Shown in pieces: positions 1-9,305 of a stretch of DNA of 33,135 nucleotides (its first letter is position 1; every line of letters begins with the position of its first letter). The stretch comes from Chthoniobacter sp. (GTDB lineage: Bacteria; Verrucomicrobiota; Verrucomicrobiia; Chthoniobacterales; Chthoniobacteraceae), in assembly GCA_028293645.1 (NCBI GenBank), contig JAQGOK010000203.1:1-33135 (forward strand), written 5' to 3'. The position numbers and the translations under genes were made by a program. The notes beneath the pieces are model-generated. The model saw only the letters and a program-made list of their open reading frames with translations, made no database searches and was not told where the DNA came from.

Positions 1-26
1 CGCCGAGCACCTTGCGGCGCTCGGCG
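1..26. terminator. Stem-loop (8-bp stem CGCCGAGC/GCTCGGCG), possible terminator at window edge
   Basis: Inverted repeat read directly: cgccgagc-accttgcggc-gctcggcg. No clear T-tract visible. Confidence 0.3.
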
Positions 27-518
27 CTCCTGAAAGGAACAGCTTTCCCCTACTCGCCCGATTCCGGATCGAGCAGGTTCTGCAGGCGCATCTGGTGCTC
101 ACCCATCGCGTGCAGAGCCTTGCACGCCTTCTGAGCTGCAGCTGCTTCGGGCGGTAAATTCAGCGCTGCGGAGAGCGCGAACCGTCAGCATTAAACCTCG
201 CTTGAATTTCCATAATCGGACTGACCTCGACGGTCGAGGCATGCGCCGGAAGACGTCGAGGGACATGCGTGGCGCGAAACGAGAAGGCTTGAGGGCCGGT
301 GAATTTCGATATCTTTGGAGATCACTAGGCGGAGGCGACGCCTTCCGAGCCAGAGTGCCTGCTGAAAATGGGCCATCCCGCACAGGGGCGGTGTCAGGGC
401 TTGGACAGGTGTGTCTCGATCGGCGACACGCGAACTGACCATCTGCGCCGGTCCTCCAGAGTAAAAGTGGCTTGGCAGCCTGATTGCTAAATCTGCTGGC
501 ACAACCACACCCGACGTT

Positions 519-1157
519 ATGCTTTATTCCATCGAGAACCACTCACTTGAAACCAATGCCGCGCCAGCTGCCACGGATGAAGATCTGATGGTCGCGGTCA
601 GCGGCGGCGATCAACATGCGCTGGAGGTGTTGTATCGGCGCCATTACGCCCACCTCAAAGCGATCGTCCTCCGCGTCATCCATGACGACGGGCTCGCCGA
701 CGACCTTTTGCAGGAGATCTTCATGGAGGTCTGGCGCCTCGCGGATCGGTATTCCGCGGAAAAGGGTCTGGCGCTCGGCTGGCTGATCACGCTCTCTCGG
801 CGGAGGGCCATCGATCGGTTGCGGAAGTTGCAGGCTTACGGTCGGGTCGAAGAAAAGCTGCAGAAGGAAGTTCAGCAGGAACCCGAGATGACGCGGCACG
901 ATGTTGAGCACGATCTCGCTCAGAATGATCTCCGCGAAGTTTTGCGGAAAATCATTGCCACCCTGCCCCCGGCGCAGCAACAAGCCGTTGACCTGGCTTT
1001 CTACCAAGGCATGAGCCAGCGCGAGATCGCGGCGCACACCAGCATTCCGTTGGGAACAATCAAGACCCGCTTGGAACTCGGTGTTCGCAAGATCGGCGGT
1101 GCGTTGCGTGAAGTCCTGGGTGAGAGCGCGCCAATCCCGGCCGCATTTGCGAAGTAA
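519..1157 (+). CDS. RNA polymerase sigma-70 factor, ECF subfamily
   Basis: 212 aa; region 2 'DDLLQEIFMEVWRLADRYSAEKGLALGWLITLSRRRAIDRLRK' and region 4 'LPPAQQQAVDLAFYQGMSQREIAAHTSIPLGTIKTRLELGVRKI'. Confidence 0.93.
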   Translation: MLYSIENHSLETNAAPAATDEDLMVAVSGGDQHALEVLYRRHYAHLKAIVLRVIHDDGLADDLLQEIFMEVWRLADRYSAEKGLALGWLITLSRRRAIDRLRKLQAYGRVEEKLQKEVQQEPEMTRHDVEHDLAQNDLREVLRKIIATLPPAQQQAVDLAFYQGMSQREIAAHTSIPLGTIKTRLELGVRKIGGALREVLGESAPIPAAFAK

Positions 1158-1170
1158 GAGGTCAGCTTTG

Positions 1171-1200
1171 AGCCCGGCGGCATTTACATGCCGCCGGGCT
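1171..1200 (+). terminator. Intrinsic-terminator-like hairpin downstream of the sigma factor gene
   Basis: Perfect 12-bp stem agcccggcggca / tgccgccgggct with 6-nt loop tttaca, followed by tctta. Confidence 0.8.
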
Positions 1201-1280
1201 TCTTACGTACAAGGGTCTGGGGTGCTACTCCCTGCCCTGTGTTCGGGGCTCACACCTAGGCACCCGCCACGGCCACGTAG

Positions 1281-2471
1281 ATGTCGCCCGACGTAGAAGC
1301 AGCATACCAACTTCCTATGCTCGCGATGAATTATCGGGGTCCTTTGAGGGTCCGTATCGATGACAAACCGATGCCGGAGATCTTGCATCCGCAGGACGCG
1401 ATCGTTCGGGTCACCCGCTCCTGCATCTGCGGATCCGACCTGCATCTCTACAATGGCTCGGTCCCGGATACGCGGGTTGGAATGACTTTCGGTCACGAGT
1501 TCACCGGCTTTGTGGAGCAGGTGGGTGAAGAAGTGCAAAAGCTCAGGGTTGGCGACCACGTTCTCGTTCCATTCAACATTGCCTGCGGCAAGTGTGTGTT
1601 TTGTGAACAGGAGCTTTACGGCAATTGCCACGAATCGAATCCCGAAGCTACCGCCGTTGGCGGGATCTTCGGCTATTCGCACACTGCCGGTGGGTATGAC
1701 GGCGGCCAGGCGGAGTACGTCCGTGTGCCTTATGCGGACGTCGGCCCGACAGTCATTCCCCAAGGTATGGATCCGGATGATGCGGTCCTGCTGACCGATG
1801 TGGTCCCCACTGGGTATCAAGCTGCGGAGATGGGCGGGATTCAGCCCGGCGATACGGTTGTGGTTTTCGGGGCGGGGCCGGTAGGAATCATGGCCGCCCG
1901 TTGCGCCTGGCTCTTTGGGGCAGGCCGCGTGATCGTGATCGATCACGTGGATTACCGGCTCGAGTTCGTGAAGAACTACGCGCCCTGCGAAGCCTATAAC
2001 TTCAGGTCGCTGGAAGACCCCGTCGTTTTCATCAAACGAACAACGGGCTGGTTGGGTGCTGATGTCTGTATCGATGCAGTGGGAGCAGAAGCTGCGGGGA
2101 GCGCCATGCAAACCTTGCTCGGTCGGAAACTGCTCATGCAGGGAGGTTCAGCCACCGCGCTGCACTGGGCTATCAACTCGGTGAAGAAAGGCGGGATTGT
2201 CTCCATAGTAGGAGTATATGGCCCGATCGATACGTTGGTACCGATTGGCAACGTGGTGAACAAAGGCTTAACCCTTCGGGCGAATCAGGCGTCAGTGAAA
2301 CGGCTGTTGCCCCGACTTATTCAGCATGTCCAGAACGGGGTGCTGAATCCCAAAGCCTTGATCACCCACCGCGTTCCGCTCGAGTATGTTTCCGATGCTT
2401 ACCGGATCTTCTCCGCCAAGTTGGACGGGTGCATCAAGCCGGTGCTGCTGCCACCTTCAGCCAGGTCTTAG
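1281..2471 (+). CDS. Zinc-dependent alcohol dehydrogenase (MDR superfamily)
   Basis: 396 aa; catalytic Zn motifs 'CICGSDLH' and 'GHEFTGFVEQVG', structural Zn cluster 'CGKCVFCEQELYGNC', Rossmann 'VVVFGAGPVGIMAA'. Confidence 0.93.
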   Translation: MSPDVEAAYQLPMLAMNYRGPLRVRIDDKPMPEILHPQDAIVRVTRSCICGSDLHLYNGSVPDTRVGMTFGHEFTGFVEQVGEEVQKLRVGDHVLVPFNIACGKCVFCEQELYGNCHESNPEATAVGGIFGYSHTAGGYDGGQAEYVRVPYADVGPTVIPQGMDPDDAVLLTDVVPTGYQAAEMGGIQPGDTVVVFGAGPVGIMAARCAWLFGAGRVIVIDHVDYRLEFVKNYAPCEAYNFRSLEDPVVFIKRTTGWLGADVCIDAVGAEAAGSAMQTLLGRKLLMQGGSATALHWAINSVKKGGIVSIVGVYGPIDTLVPIGNVVNKGLTLRANQASVKRLLPRLIQHVQNGVLNPKALITHRVPLEYVSDAYRIFSAKLDGCIKPVLLPPSARS

Positions 2472-2482
2472 AAAGGAGTCTT

Positions 2483-2968
2483 ATGGAACAAACAGCTATC
2501 GATCCTTCGCAGGTCAAGGGTTGGGGTATCGATGCCGATGTGCGGAATGATCCCACTTACCCGATCAAACGACGCAATAATGGCGAACATGCGGGCTATA
2601 GTTGGGTGCGTCCGTCTCAGCAGCCGATCTCGGTGGAGATTCTCCATTCCAACGAGCGGCCGAATGTGAGCGCGACGTTCGGGACCTCGACTCCGCCGGC
2701 GGGCCTGAGTGGCGTATTCCGTCGCATTGCCTTCCGTTACAGCGAATCCAGTTATGGTCATTGGCTCCCGCTGATGTTGGCAGACCGGATAGGAGTGATG
2801 GAAGGCGTCCTCGGCGACCTAGTACGCGGTCATGTGCCCAACTTCTTCGGCGAGCTGGGGTGGAAGGCGGAGTGGCAACACAACAGGAAGAGCCTGATGG
2901 GCCGTATCCTTTTTGGAGCACTGATGATTGCGGCGCTGACTGGCTATTTCCGTGGGCGCAGGGAGTAG
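2483..2968 (+). CDS. Conserved hypothetical protein located directly behind the zinc alcohol dehydrogenase
   Basis: Start set at ATG 2483 (MEQTAIDPSQVKG...), preceded by gaaaggag; C-terminal hydrophobic segment 'ILFGALMIAALTGYF'. Confidence 0.75.
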   Translation: MEQTAIDPSQVKGWGIDADVRNDPTYPIKRRNNGEHAGYSWVRPSQQPISVEILHSNERPNVSATFGTSTPPAGLSGVFRRIAFRYSESSYGHWLPLMLADRIGVMEGVLGDLVRGHVPNFFGELGWKAEWQHNRKSLMGRILFGALMIAALTGYFRGRRE

Positions 2969-2986
2969 GGTTTCTCCAATTCCAAG

Positions 2987-3007
2987 CGTGGCGCCTTCGG
3001 CCCCACG
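2987..3007. terminator. Hairpin between convergent genes (possible bidirectional terminator)
   Basis: cgtgg-c-gcc-ttc-ggc-c-ccacg inverted repeat with one mismatch, between stops at 2968 and 3030. Confidence 0.35.
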
Positions 3008-3029
3008 TGCGTTACGCATGCAGGTTCCT

Positions 3030-4526
3030 TCACCGTAACTGTGGCGGCACGTTGCCGTAGCTCCAGCTGTTGTCCTTAAAAGGGGGCGCCAGCGGCCGCG
3101 TCGGCAGCGGAGACGGTTTCATCGCGCGCGCGAGGGCGATACCCACATCACGGAATTGGCTTCCCGCGGCGATCTCCAGATTGCTGTACGAGGTGAGCCG
3201 GGTCTCATATCCCCCACCCTGCGCGCCGAAAGCTTCCTCCGTCGGAACATAGCCGACGCAGCCATTTGCCAGCTCGACCGGAAAGGTGATCGGAAATCCG
3301 CTTCCAGCTTTGATCTCCTGCCCATAAGCGCAGAAATACTCCGCGGGATTCGAGACACACACCACTGGCCCAATCTGGATCGCCTGCACCTCGGCGGTGA
3401 TCTTTGGCTCCTTCGCGATGAGGGCATCGAGCAGCACGGTTTCCTTCGCCCACACCCAATCGGGACCGGCCGTCTTCGCGTCCTGAGCTGCAAGCTCGAG
3501 CGCCGCGGCGACCCTCTCCGGCGCTGGCACGCGCCGCGCGATCGTCAACTCCTTGGTGTTTGCGTTGAGCGGCACTTCATTCGTTCGCGTTTGTGACATG
3601 CCGAGCAGCACCTTCACCGCTTCCGCACCAACACGCCCGCCGACGAACTGGCTCCATGCGTCACCGTCGAGGTTCGCGTGCGGATCCAGATTGTCCACCT
3701 GCGTCACATCTCCGGAAGCGCCTTGGAGAAAGATTACGCCCGCTTCCTTCCCGAAATAGCCCTCGATCACCTGCTCCATGTAGTGAATCCAGTTCGCGGA
3801 AATCCAGGGGCCACTTGCCGTCGCGTGGCAGGCAAAATTGATGACACATCCGAGCAGTTTGCCGTCGGGACTCCATACTCCGATCACGCCAACCTGCGGG
3901 TCTGTCGGGCCGGCATAGTCGAGGTTGTCGGGATTGCCCTTGCCCGGGTGCGAAAAGCTCAGGCCGTTCTTCATCCGGACCCGGCGGTTGAAGGCGACCG
4001 TTTGTTCGACGCCGACACCGAACCCCGCCGTCGCCACCGTGCGCGCCGCATCGGCCGCTACGACCGCATCGATCATTGCCTGGCGCACGGTCGCGAGATA
4101 CCTCGGATCCGCGCACGACGACTTTTGGTACGCGAGATCCTTCACCAGTTCGGACGCGTGATCGAACTCGCCCGGCTGCACCATTCCGATCGGTCCGGAC
4201 GAGTGTGAATGCGACGCGCCGATCATCACCGAGGTGATCCCGCAGCCCGCCGCGATGCCGTGGCGGGCTTCCAACACGAGCGCCCGCGGCACCATCAGCG
4301 CATCGAGCCCGACCAGCGCCACCCGCTGCCTGCCATCATCGAAGACCACCGCGCGCACTTTGCAGGGATCGTGAATGCGTTTTGAGAAGGCTTTCCCGTA
4401 ACCACCGGGCACCTCCATGCCAATGTCCGGGGTGATGTCGCGCTCAGCGAAGCCGGCCTTGAATTCCGCACGTCCCAGGAGTGGCCACGCGCAAATGACC
4501 AGGGAGATCAGGGGGAGAACTTTCAT
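3030..4526 (-). CDS. Neutral/alkaline non-lysosomal ceramidase-like secreted protein
   Basis: 498 aa with signal peptide 'MKVLPLISLVICAWPLLGRA'; ceramidase N-domain-like 'AGFAERDITPDIGMEVPGGYG', 'MIGASHSHSSGP', 'VINFACHATASGP', 'VIFLQGASGDVTQVDN'. Confidence 0.82.
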   Translation of the reverse strand: MKVLPLISLVICAWPLLGRAEFKAGFAERDITPDIGMEVPGGYGKAFSKRIHDPCKVRAVVFDDGRQRVALVGLDALMVPRALVLEARHGIAAGCGITSVMIGASHSHSSGPIGMVQPGEFDHASELVKDLAYQKSSCADPRYLATVRQAMIDAVVAADAARTVATAGFGVGVEQTVAFNRRVRMKNGLSFSHPGKGNPDNLDYAGPTDPQVGVIGVWSPDGKLLGCVINFACHATASGPWISANWIHYMEQVIEGYFGKEAGVIFLQGASGDVTQVDNLDPHANLDGDAWSQFVGGRVGAEAVKVLLGMSQTRTNEVPLNANTKELTIARRVPAPERVAAALELAAQDAKTAGPDWVWAKETVLLDALIAKEPKITAEVQAIQIGPVVCVSNPAEYFCAYGQEIKAGSGFPITFPVELANGCVGYVPTEEAFGAQGGGYETRLTSYSNLEIAAGSQFRDVGIALARAMKPSPLPTRPLAPPFKDNSWSYGNVPPQLR

Positions 4527-4660
4527 GTGTGCAGATCATGCCGGTGGAACGAAAACACGCGACTCGTTTCCCGCTTCGAGCATGGGACAAGCGCTTCCGA
4601 CTAAACATCGCCCGCGGAAAGGATTGATCCTGGCAACATCCCCAGCGCTTCTCCTTTTCC

Positions 4661-5986
4661 ATGCACACCTCCCGCCGCAATTTTCTCAAAACCTCCGCCG
4701 CCGCTGCAACCGCCCTCAGCTTTCCTGCGATCCTTCGCGCGCAGAATCCGAATTCGCTCCTGCAGATCGCCGTGGTCGGCGCCAACGGACAGGGGTTCTC
4801 GGATCTGACGCAACTCGGCTCGCATGCACGGGTGAAGTTCGCCGGCTTCTGCGACGTGGACACGGCGCGTTTGGACAAGGCGGATGCAAAGTTTCCCGGC
4901 ACTCCTCAGTTTCAGGATTTTCGGGAGATGTTCGCGAAGCTGGGCGATGGCTTTGATGCCGTGCTGGTCGCCACGCCCGATCACATGCACGCCTTCATCG
5001 CCCTCGATGCCATGCGGCGCGGCAAGCATGTGTATTGCGAAAAACCGCTGACCCACACCGTGTGGGAAGCGCGCCAGATGCGGCTGCAAGCGGCGAAGTC
5101 GAAAGTCGTGACGCAGATGGGGAACCAAATCCACTCGGCCAGTGAATATCGCACCGCGGTGCAGCTGATCCGGGACGGTGCGATCGGTAAAATCACGGCC
5201 GTGCATGCGTGGCAAAGCAATGCTGGCAACAACTGCACGCACCTGACCGAGCCTCCCGCACCGGGCACCGCTCCGGCGTCGTTGAATTGGGATGCGTGGC
5301 TCGGCACCGCGCCTGCCCGCGAGTTTGCGCCGGACGTGTATCACCCATTCAAGTGGCGCGACTGGCAGGACTTCGGCGGCGGTACGCTCGGCGACTTCGG
5401 CTGTCACATTCTCGATCCGGTTTTTACTGCCCTGGAGCTTACTGCGCCGCTCTCGGTCCGCGCCGAGAACGCGGGCTTGAACAGCCACACCTGGCCCACG
5501 GCAGAAACCGTGAGCTACGTCTTTCCCGCGACCGCGTGGACGGCAGGCAAGACGCTGCCGCTCACGTGGTACGACGGCGGGCGCAAACCGGATCGCGCCT
5601 TGGCGCAGCTTCCCGAGGGCGAGAAACTCCCCGGCTCCGGGTCGCTGATGATCGGGGAAGGCGGAACGTTGTTGCTGCCGCATGTCGGCAAGCCGCGCCT
5701 CTTTCCCGAAGAGAAATTCGCCGCATTCGAGGTGAAGAAAATACCGGGCGTCAGCCATTACCACGCCTGGGTCGATGCAGTGCTCGCCGGCACCAAAACC
5801 ACCGATGGTTTCGACTACGCCGGCCCCCTCACGGAGACTGTCCAGCTTGGCAATGTCGCGACGCGTTTCCCGGGAGAGACGCTCGAGTGGAACGCCGCGG
5901 ACTTCCGTGTTCCGAACAAGCCGGAAGCCGAGCGCCTCTTGACGAAGGCTTACCGCGAGGGTTGGAAGATCGAACCGGTGGCGTAG
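4661..5986 (+). CDS. Gfo/Idh/MocA family oxidoreductase with TAT-type signal
   Basis: 441 aa; N-terminal 'SRRNFLKTSAAAATALSF' twin-arginine signal; 'VVGANGQG', 'DAVLVATPDHMHAFIALDAMRRGKHVYCEKPLTHTVWEARQM', 'GGGTLGDFGCHILD'. Confidence 0.92.
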   Translation: MHTSRRNFLKTSAAAATALSFPAILRAQNPNSLLQIAVVGANGQGFSDLTQLGSHARVKFAGFCDVDTARLDKADAKFPGTPQFQDFREMFAKLGDGFDAVLVATPDHMHAFIALDAMRRGKHVYCEKPLTHTVWEARQMRLQAAKSKVVTQMGNQIHSASEYRTAVQLIRDGAIGKITAVHAWQSNAGNNCTHLTEPPAPGTAPASLNWDAWLGTAPAREFAPDVYHPFKWRDWQDFGGGTLGDFGCHILDPVFTALELTAPLSVRAENAGLNSHTWPTAETVSYVFPATAWTAGKTLPLTWYDGGRKPDRALAQLPEGEKLPGSGSLMIGEGGTLLLPHVGKPRLFPEEKFAAFEVKKIPGVSHYHAWVDAVLAGTKTTDGFDYAGPLTETVQLGNVATRFPGETLEWNAADFRVPNKPEAERLLTKAYREGWKIEPVA

Positions 5987-6034
5987 CGCGCGCGTACCGC
6001 GAATCACCCGCGCTCCGCTGCTGCGTGCAGTCCG

Positions 6035-7006
6035 TCAGTTGTCGGCTTCGTCGAAGGTCGGCTCCCCGCGGATGCGGGCGTTCGCCATTGCGATCACGCC
6101 ATCGGGCTTCAGGTAGCCCAAAGACAACAGCAAAGGTTTCGCGATCTCGACGACTTCACGGACCTTTTCTTTCGGCTGCTTGAGATACTTGCGGACCGAA
6201 GTCGCGTAAATGGATGGTCGTACTTTCGCGATCACCTCCGCCGCGTTTTCAGCCCGAATGAACGTGAGCACTTGCTTCGCGGTTGCGTCGAAATTCTCGC
6301 AGAGGTCCTCGTAGCGAACCTCGAGGTAACGCTCACGGAGCATCGCGCCATACGCGCGGCCGATGGCAACGCTGTTGGACCAATGCAGCGCGTTGTAAAT
6401 GTGGCTGCGCCGCTCGTAGTCGCGTTGATGAAACCGCAATCCACGCCAGGCACAGAGGTGCTCCGTGTTGAAGTAGATCTTCTTCCAGAAAGGTCGGTTC
6501 GGTGCGTGGTGATCGCAGAATGCCACGTCGCGCCCATCGCGGATGAGATGGATGTAGCGCGCTTCCGGAAAGAGGAAGTCGATCACCGGCACGATGTAGC
6601 TGGTCTCGCAAAGCTTCCATCCCCATGGCCCACGTTGATCGGACCCTTCGACATGTCCGGCAAACACTTGCCGGACCAGATCAGGTAGCGCGGGATCGAC
6701 CGTTGCATCAGCCGTCCACAAGCGGCGGTAGTCGGGATAGTGCTGAAGAACGAGATGTTCGACCAACTTGAACACATCCTGTGAATCATTGGATTCATTC
6801 TGATGAGCTCCCATGAAAACACCCGCTTCGCCCATCAGGCGCGCGAGGAGCCGACTGCCCGAATGCGATTTGTTGAAGACGACGATCGGCGGGCCGAGGT
6901 GCTGCAATTCATCGCGGACGCCGGCGAGAAACGAGACACCTTCCGCAGCAAACGGCCGCTTCAGCATGCGTGCCCGCGCCGGAAAGTTTGCTCTGTCCTC
7001 GGGCAT
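6035..7006 (-). CDS. Sulfotransferase family protein
   Basis: 323 aa; PAPS-binding-like 'VVFNKSHSGSRLLARLMGEAGVFMG', 'RYIHLIRDGRDVAFCDH', 'ERYLEVRYEDLCENFDATAKQVLTFI'. Confidence 0.82.
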   Translation of the reverse strand: MPEDRANFPARARMLKRPFAAEGVSFLAGVRDELQHLGPPIVVFNKSHSGSRLLARLMGEAGVFMGAHQNESNDSQDVFKLVEHLVLQHYPDYRRLWTADATVDPALPDLVRQVFAGHVEGSDQRGPWGWKLCETSYIVPVIDFLFPEARYIHLIRDGRDVAFCDHHAPNRPFWKKIYFNTEHLCAWRGLRFHQRDYERRSHIYNALHWSNSVAIGRAYGAMLRERYLEVRYEDLCENFDATAKQVLTFIRAENAAEVIAKVRPSIYATSVRKYLKQPKEKVREVVEIAKPLLLSLGYLKPDGVIAMANARIRGEPTFDEADN

Positions 7007-7044
7007 GGCGCCATCCTGCGGACCGTAGAAAACCTACGCAGCGG

Positions 7045-7647
7045 ATGCACGACGAAGTTTACCGACAATTTGAGCGGATATGTTCCCGCCGCCGCGCGGG
7101 CGGAGCGGTCCTGGAAATCGGCGCGGTGCCGTCGGCCACAACGCTCCTCGGTTTGCCCTCGCTCAAGCAGGCTACGGAAAGAATCGGCATCAACCTCGAT
7201 CCTCCGACGCAGCACGAGGGGTTCACTATCCTTCAGGCGAACGCGAACCAGATGGGTTGCTTCCCCGACTCCCGGTTCGACACCGTGCTGTGCAATGCAA
7301 CCCTGGAGCACGACAAGTTCTTCTGGAAAACGCTCGCCGAAATCCGTCGCGTGGCGAAGCCCGGCGCTTTGATCGTTTTGGGAGCGCCAGGCTACAGGCA
7401 GTCGCGGCGAGAGAAGTGGGCCAAACGGATCGTCCGGAACCTCCCGTTCATCGGCCGATCAATGGAACGCCAACTCCGGTGGCTCTTCGCCTCCACCCCG
7501 ACGCTGCACGTCCACAACTTCCCCGGTGACTACTATCGTTTCAGTCCGCAGACATTCTGGGAGGTCTTCTTCGAGGGGATGCACGAGATCGAAGTAACCT
7601 CGGTGCTCACTCCGCCGCGGATTATTGGCGCAGGTCGCAAGCGCTGA
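7045..7647 (+). CDS. Class I SAM-dependent methyltransferase
   Basis: Start set at ATG 7045 (MHDEVYRQFERICSR...); 'GAVLEIGAVPSATTLL', 'FDTVLCNATLEHDKFFWKTLAEIRRVAKPGALIVLGAPGY'. Confidence 0.8.
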   Translation: MHDEVYRQFERICSRRRAGGAVLEIGAVPSATTLLGLPSLKQATERIGINLDPPTQHEGFTILQANANQMGCFPDSRFDTVLCNATLEHDKFFWKTLAEIRRVAKPGALIVLGAPGYRQSRREKWAKRIVRNLPFIGRSMERQLRWLFASTPTLHVHNFPGDYYRFSPQTFWEVFFEGMHEIEVTSVLTPPRIIGAGRKR

Positions 7648-7655
7648 ATCGGCTC

Positions 7656-8228
7656 ATGAGGTCCGACGCATGGAGACTCCTGGCAGACCGGCTGCGCAGC
7701 GTAGGAAGGCGGCTTTCCGGAGCTCGCCGAGACACCCGGCTGGAGAACGAACTGCGCATCGCCCGCCTGCGCCGGAGAGGCGTGCGCATCGGGGAAGGTT
7801 GCATCATCCATACGGATTCCTTCTCAACGGAGCCTTACCTCGTCGAGCTGGGGAACCACGTTGGGATCGCCGGCGGCGCTGTTTTCGTAACTCATGACGG
7901 CTCCGTCTGGCTCGTCCGGCAATCCCGGCCGCAGGTGCAGCACTTCGGTCGAATCGTGGTCGGCGATAACTGCGTGATCGGTCAGAACAGCATCCTTCTG
8001 CCTCATACCACGATCGGTGCGAACTCGATCATCGGCGCGGGCAGCGTGGTCCGCGGCACAATTCCGGAGGACTCGCTGGTGATCGGCAGCCCGGCCCGGG
8101 TGGTCGGGCGGGCCAGCCTGGCCCTGTCATGGCTGGTGCGAAGCCCGGATACCTTTGATTCTCTCCACCTGTCCGACGACGACCGGCGGAGGCTACTCGA
8201 GACGCACTTCGAGATCCGAGCGGAGTGA
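7656..8228 (+). CDS. Acyltransferase with left-handed beta-helix hexapeptide repeats
   Basis: 190 aa; 'GCIIHTDSFSTEPYLVELGNHVGIAGGAVFVTHDGSVWLV', 'IVVGDNCVIGQNSILLPHTTIGANSIIGAGSVVRGTIPEDSLVIGSPARVVG'. Starts 8 nt after the methyltransferase stop. Confidence 0.87.
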   Translation: MRSDAWRLLADRLRSVGRRLSGARRDTRLENELRIARLRRRGVRIGEGCIIHTDSFSTEPYLVELGNHVGIAGGAVFVTHDGSVWLVRQSRPQVQHFGRIVVGDNCVIGQNSILLPHTTIGANSIIGAGSVVRGTIPEDSLVIGSPARVVGRASLALSWLVRSPDTFDSLHLSDDDRRRLLETHFEIRAE

Positions 8229-8267
8229 ATTTCGAAGCGTAATGTGGGAGCCCAGCGCTTCGCGCCG

Positions 8268-9290
8268 CTACCCAATCCGCACCATGGTTGCTCCCCAGGA
8301 GTAACCGACACCGAATCCGATCAGCGCGACCTTGTCGCCCGACTGAATCCGGCCGCGCTTCAGAGCGTTCTCCAAAGCCAGCGGAATACTCGACGAAGCG
8401 GTGTTACCCGACATCTCCATGTCGATCGCGAATTTCTCCGCCGGGATTTTCATTTTCGCACGCAGCCGTTCGAGCATGAACTTGTTGGCCTGGTGCGGGA
8501 TGAAGTAGTCCACGTCGTTCAGCGTCAGCCCGCATTTTTCCAGCAATCGGTCCACCGCTGGCGGAACCGTGCGCAACGTGAAATTGAAAACTGCGCCGCC
8601 GTTCATGTGCAGATTGCAGGCCGAGCGCCAGTTGCCGCTTCCATCGTCCTTCTCGACGAGTGCCGCTTCATCGATCCGCCATCGCATTCCGCCCGCCGGC
8701 ACGATCAGATCCTTCTCCCCGCGTCCATCCGTGCCGAAGACGAACGGTCCGATCGCTTCGTTCTCAGATTGAACCGCACTCAAGAGCGTCGCGGTCGCGC
8801 CATCGCCAAAGAGCGTCCGGTTCGTGCGGTCCTGCGCATTGACGAGCTTGCTGTAAGTGTCAGCCGTCACGAGCAGCACGTTTTTCGCGAGGCCGGATCC
8901 GATGAGCCCTTTCGCCAAGGCGAGGCTGTAAATGTATCCCGAGCACCCCTGGTTCACATCGACGGCACCACAGTCCGTTCTCAGACCAAGACGACTCTGC
9001 ATCACACACGCGGTCGTCGGCAGGAAGTAGTCAGCCGTTTGGGTGCAAAGCAGTAGGAAATCGATGTCCTCGCGCTTGCAGGTTCCGCGGCTCAGTAGCT
9101 GATTCGCGGCCGCGACCCCAAGATCGGAGGCACATTCATCCGGCGCCGCGATATTCCGCACTGCGATACCGGTCTTCGCCAGAATGTCGTCGGGATCACC
9201 CTGGCCGTAGTCTCTGGCCAGTTGCTCATTGGTCAATTTGCCGGCGGGAAGATGCGAAGCGATCGCCTTGATGGCCGCGTTGGCTGGCAT
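8268..9290 (-). CDS. 3-oxoacyl-ACP synthase III (KAS III/FabH-like)
   Basis: 340 aa; Cys-His-Asn triad contexts 'VNQGCSGYIYSLALAKGLI', 'FIPHQANKFMLERL', 'MSGNTASSSIPLAL'. Confidence 0.93.
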   Translation of the reverse strand: MPANAAIKAIASHLPAGKLTNEQLARDYGQGDPDDILAKTGIAVRNIAAPDECASDLGVAAANQLLSRGTCKREDIDFLLLCTQTADYFLPTTACVMQSRLGLRTDCGAVDVNQGCSGYIYSLALAKGLIGSGLAKNVLLVTADTYSKLVNAQDRTNRTLFGDGATATLLSAVQSENEAIGPFVFGTDGRGEKDLIVPAGGMRWRIDEAALVEKDDGSGNWRSACNLHMNGGAVFNFTLRTVPPAVDRLLEKCGLTLNDVDYFIPHQANKFMLERLRAKMKIPAEKFAIDMEMSGNTASSSIPLALENALKRGRIQSGDKVALIGFGVGYSWGATMVRIG

Positions 9291-9305
9291 GCAGGTCTCA
9301 CGCGC

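Noticed and set aside
99-542. 147-aa minus-strand ORF and overlapping ORFs at 191-508 and 202-438
   Set aside because: No domain-like segments, Arg/Ser/Pro-rich composition, mutually overlapping; treated as non-coding.
1203-2111. 302-aa minus-strand ORF
   Set aside because: Antisense to the zinc alcohol dehydrogenase gene.
4601-6007. 468-aa minus-strand ORF
   Set aside because: Antisense to the Gfo/Idh/MocA gene; shadow ORF.
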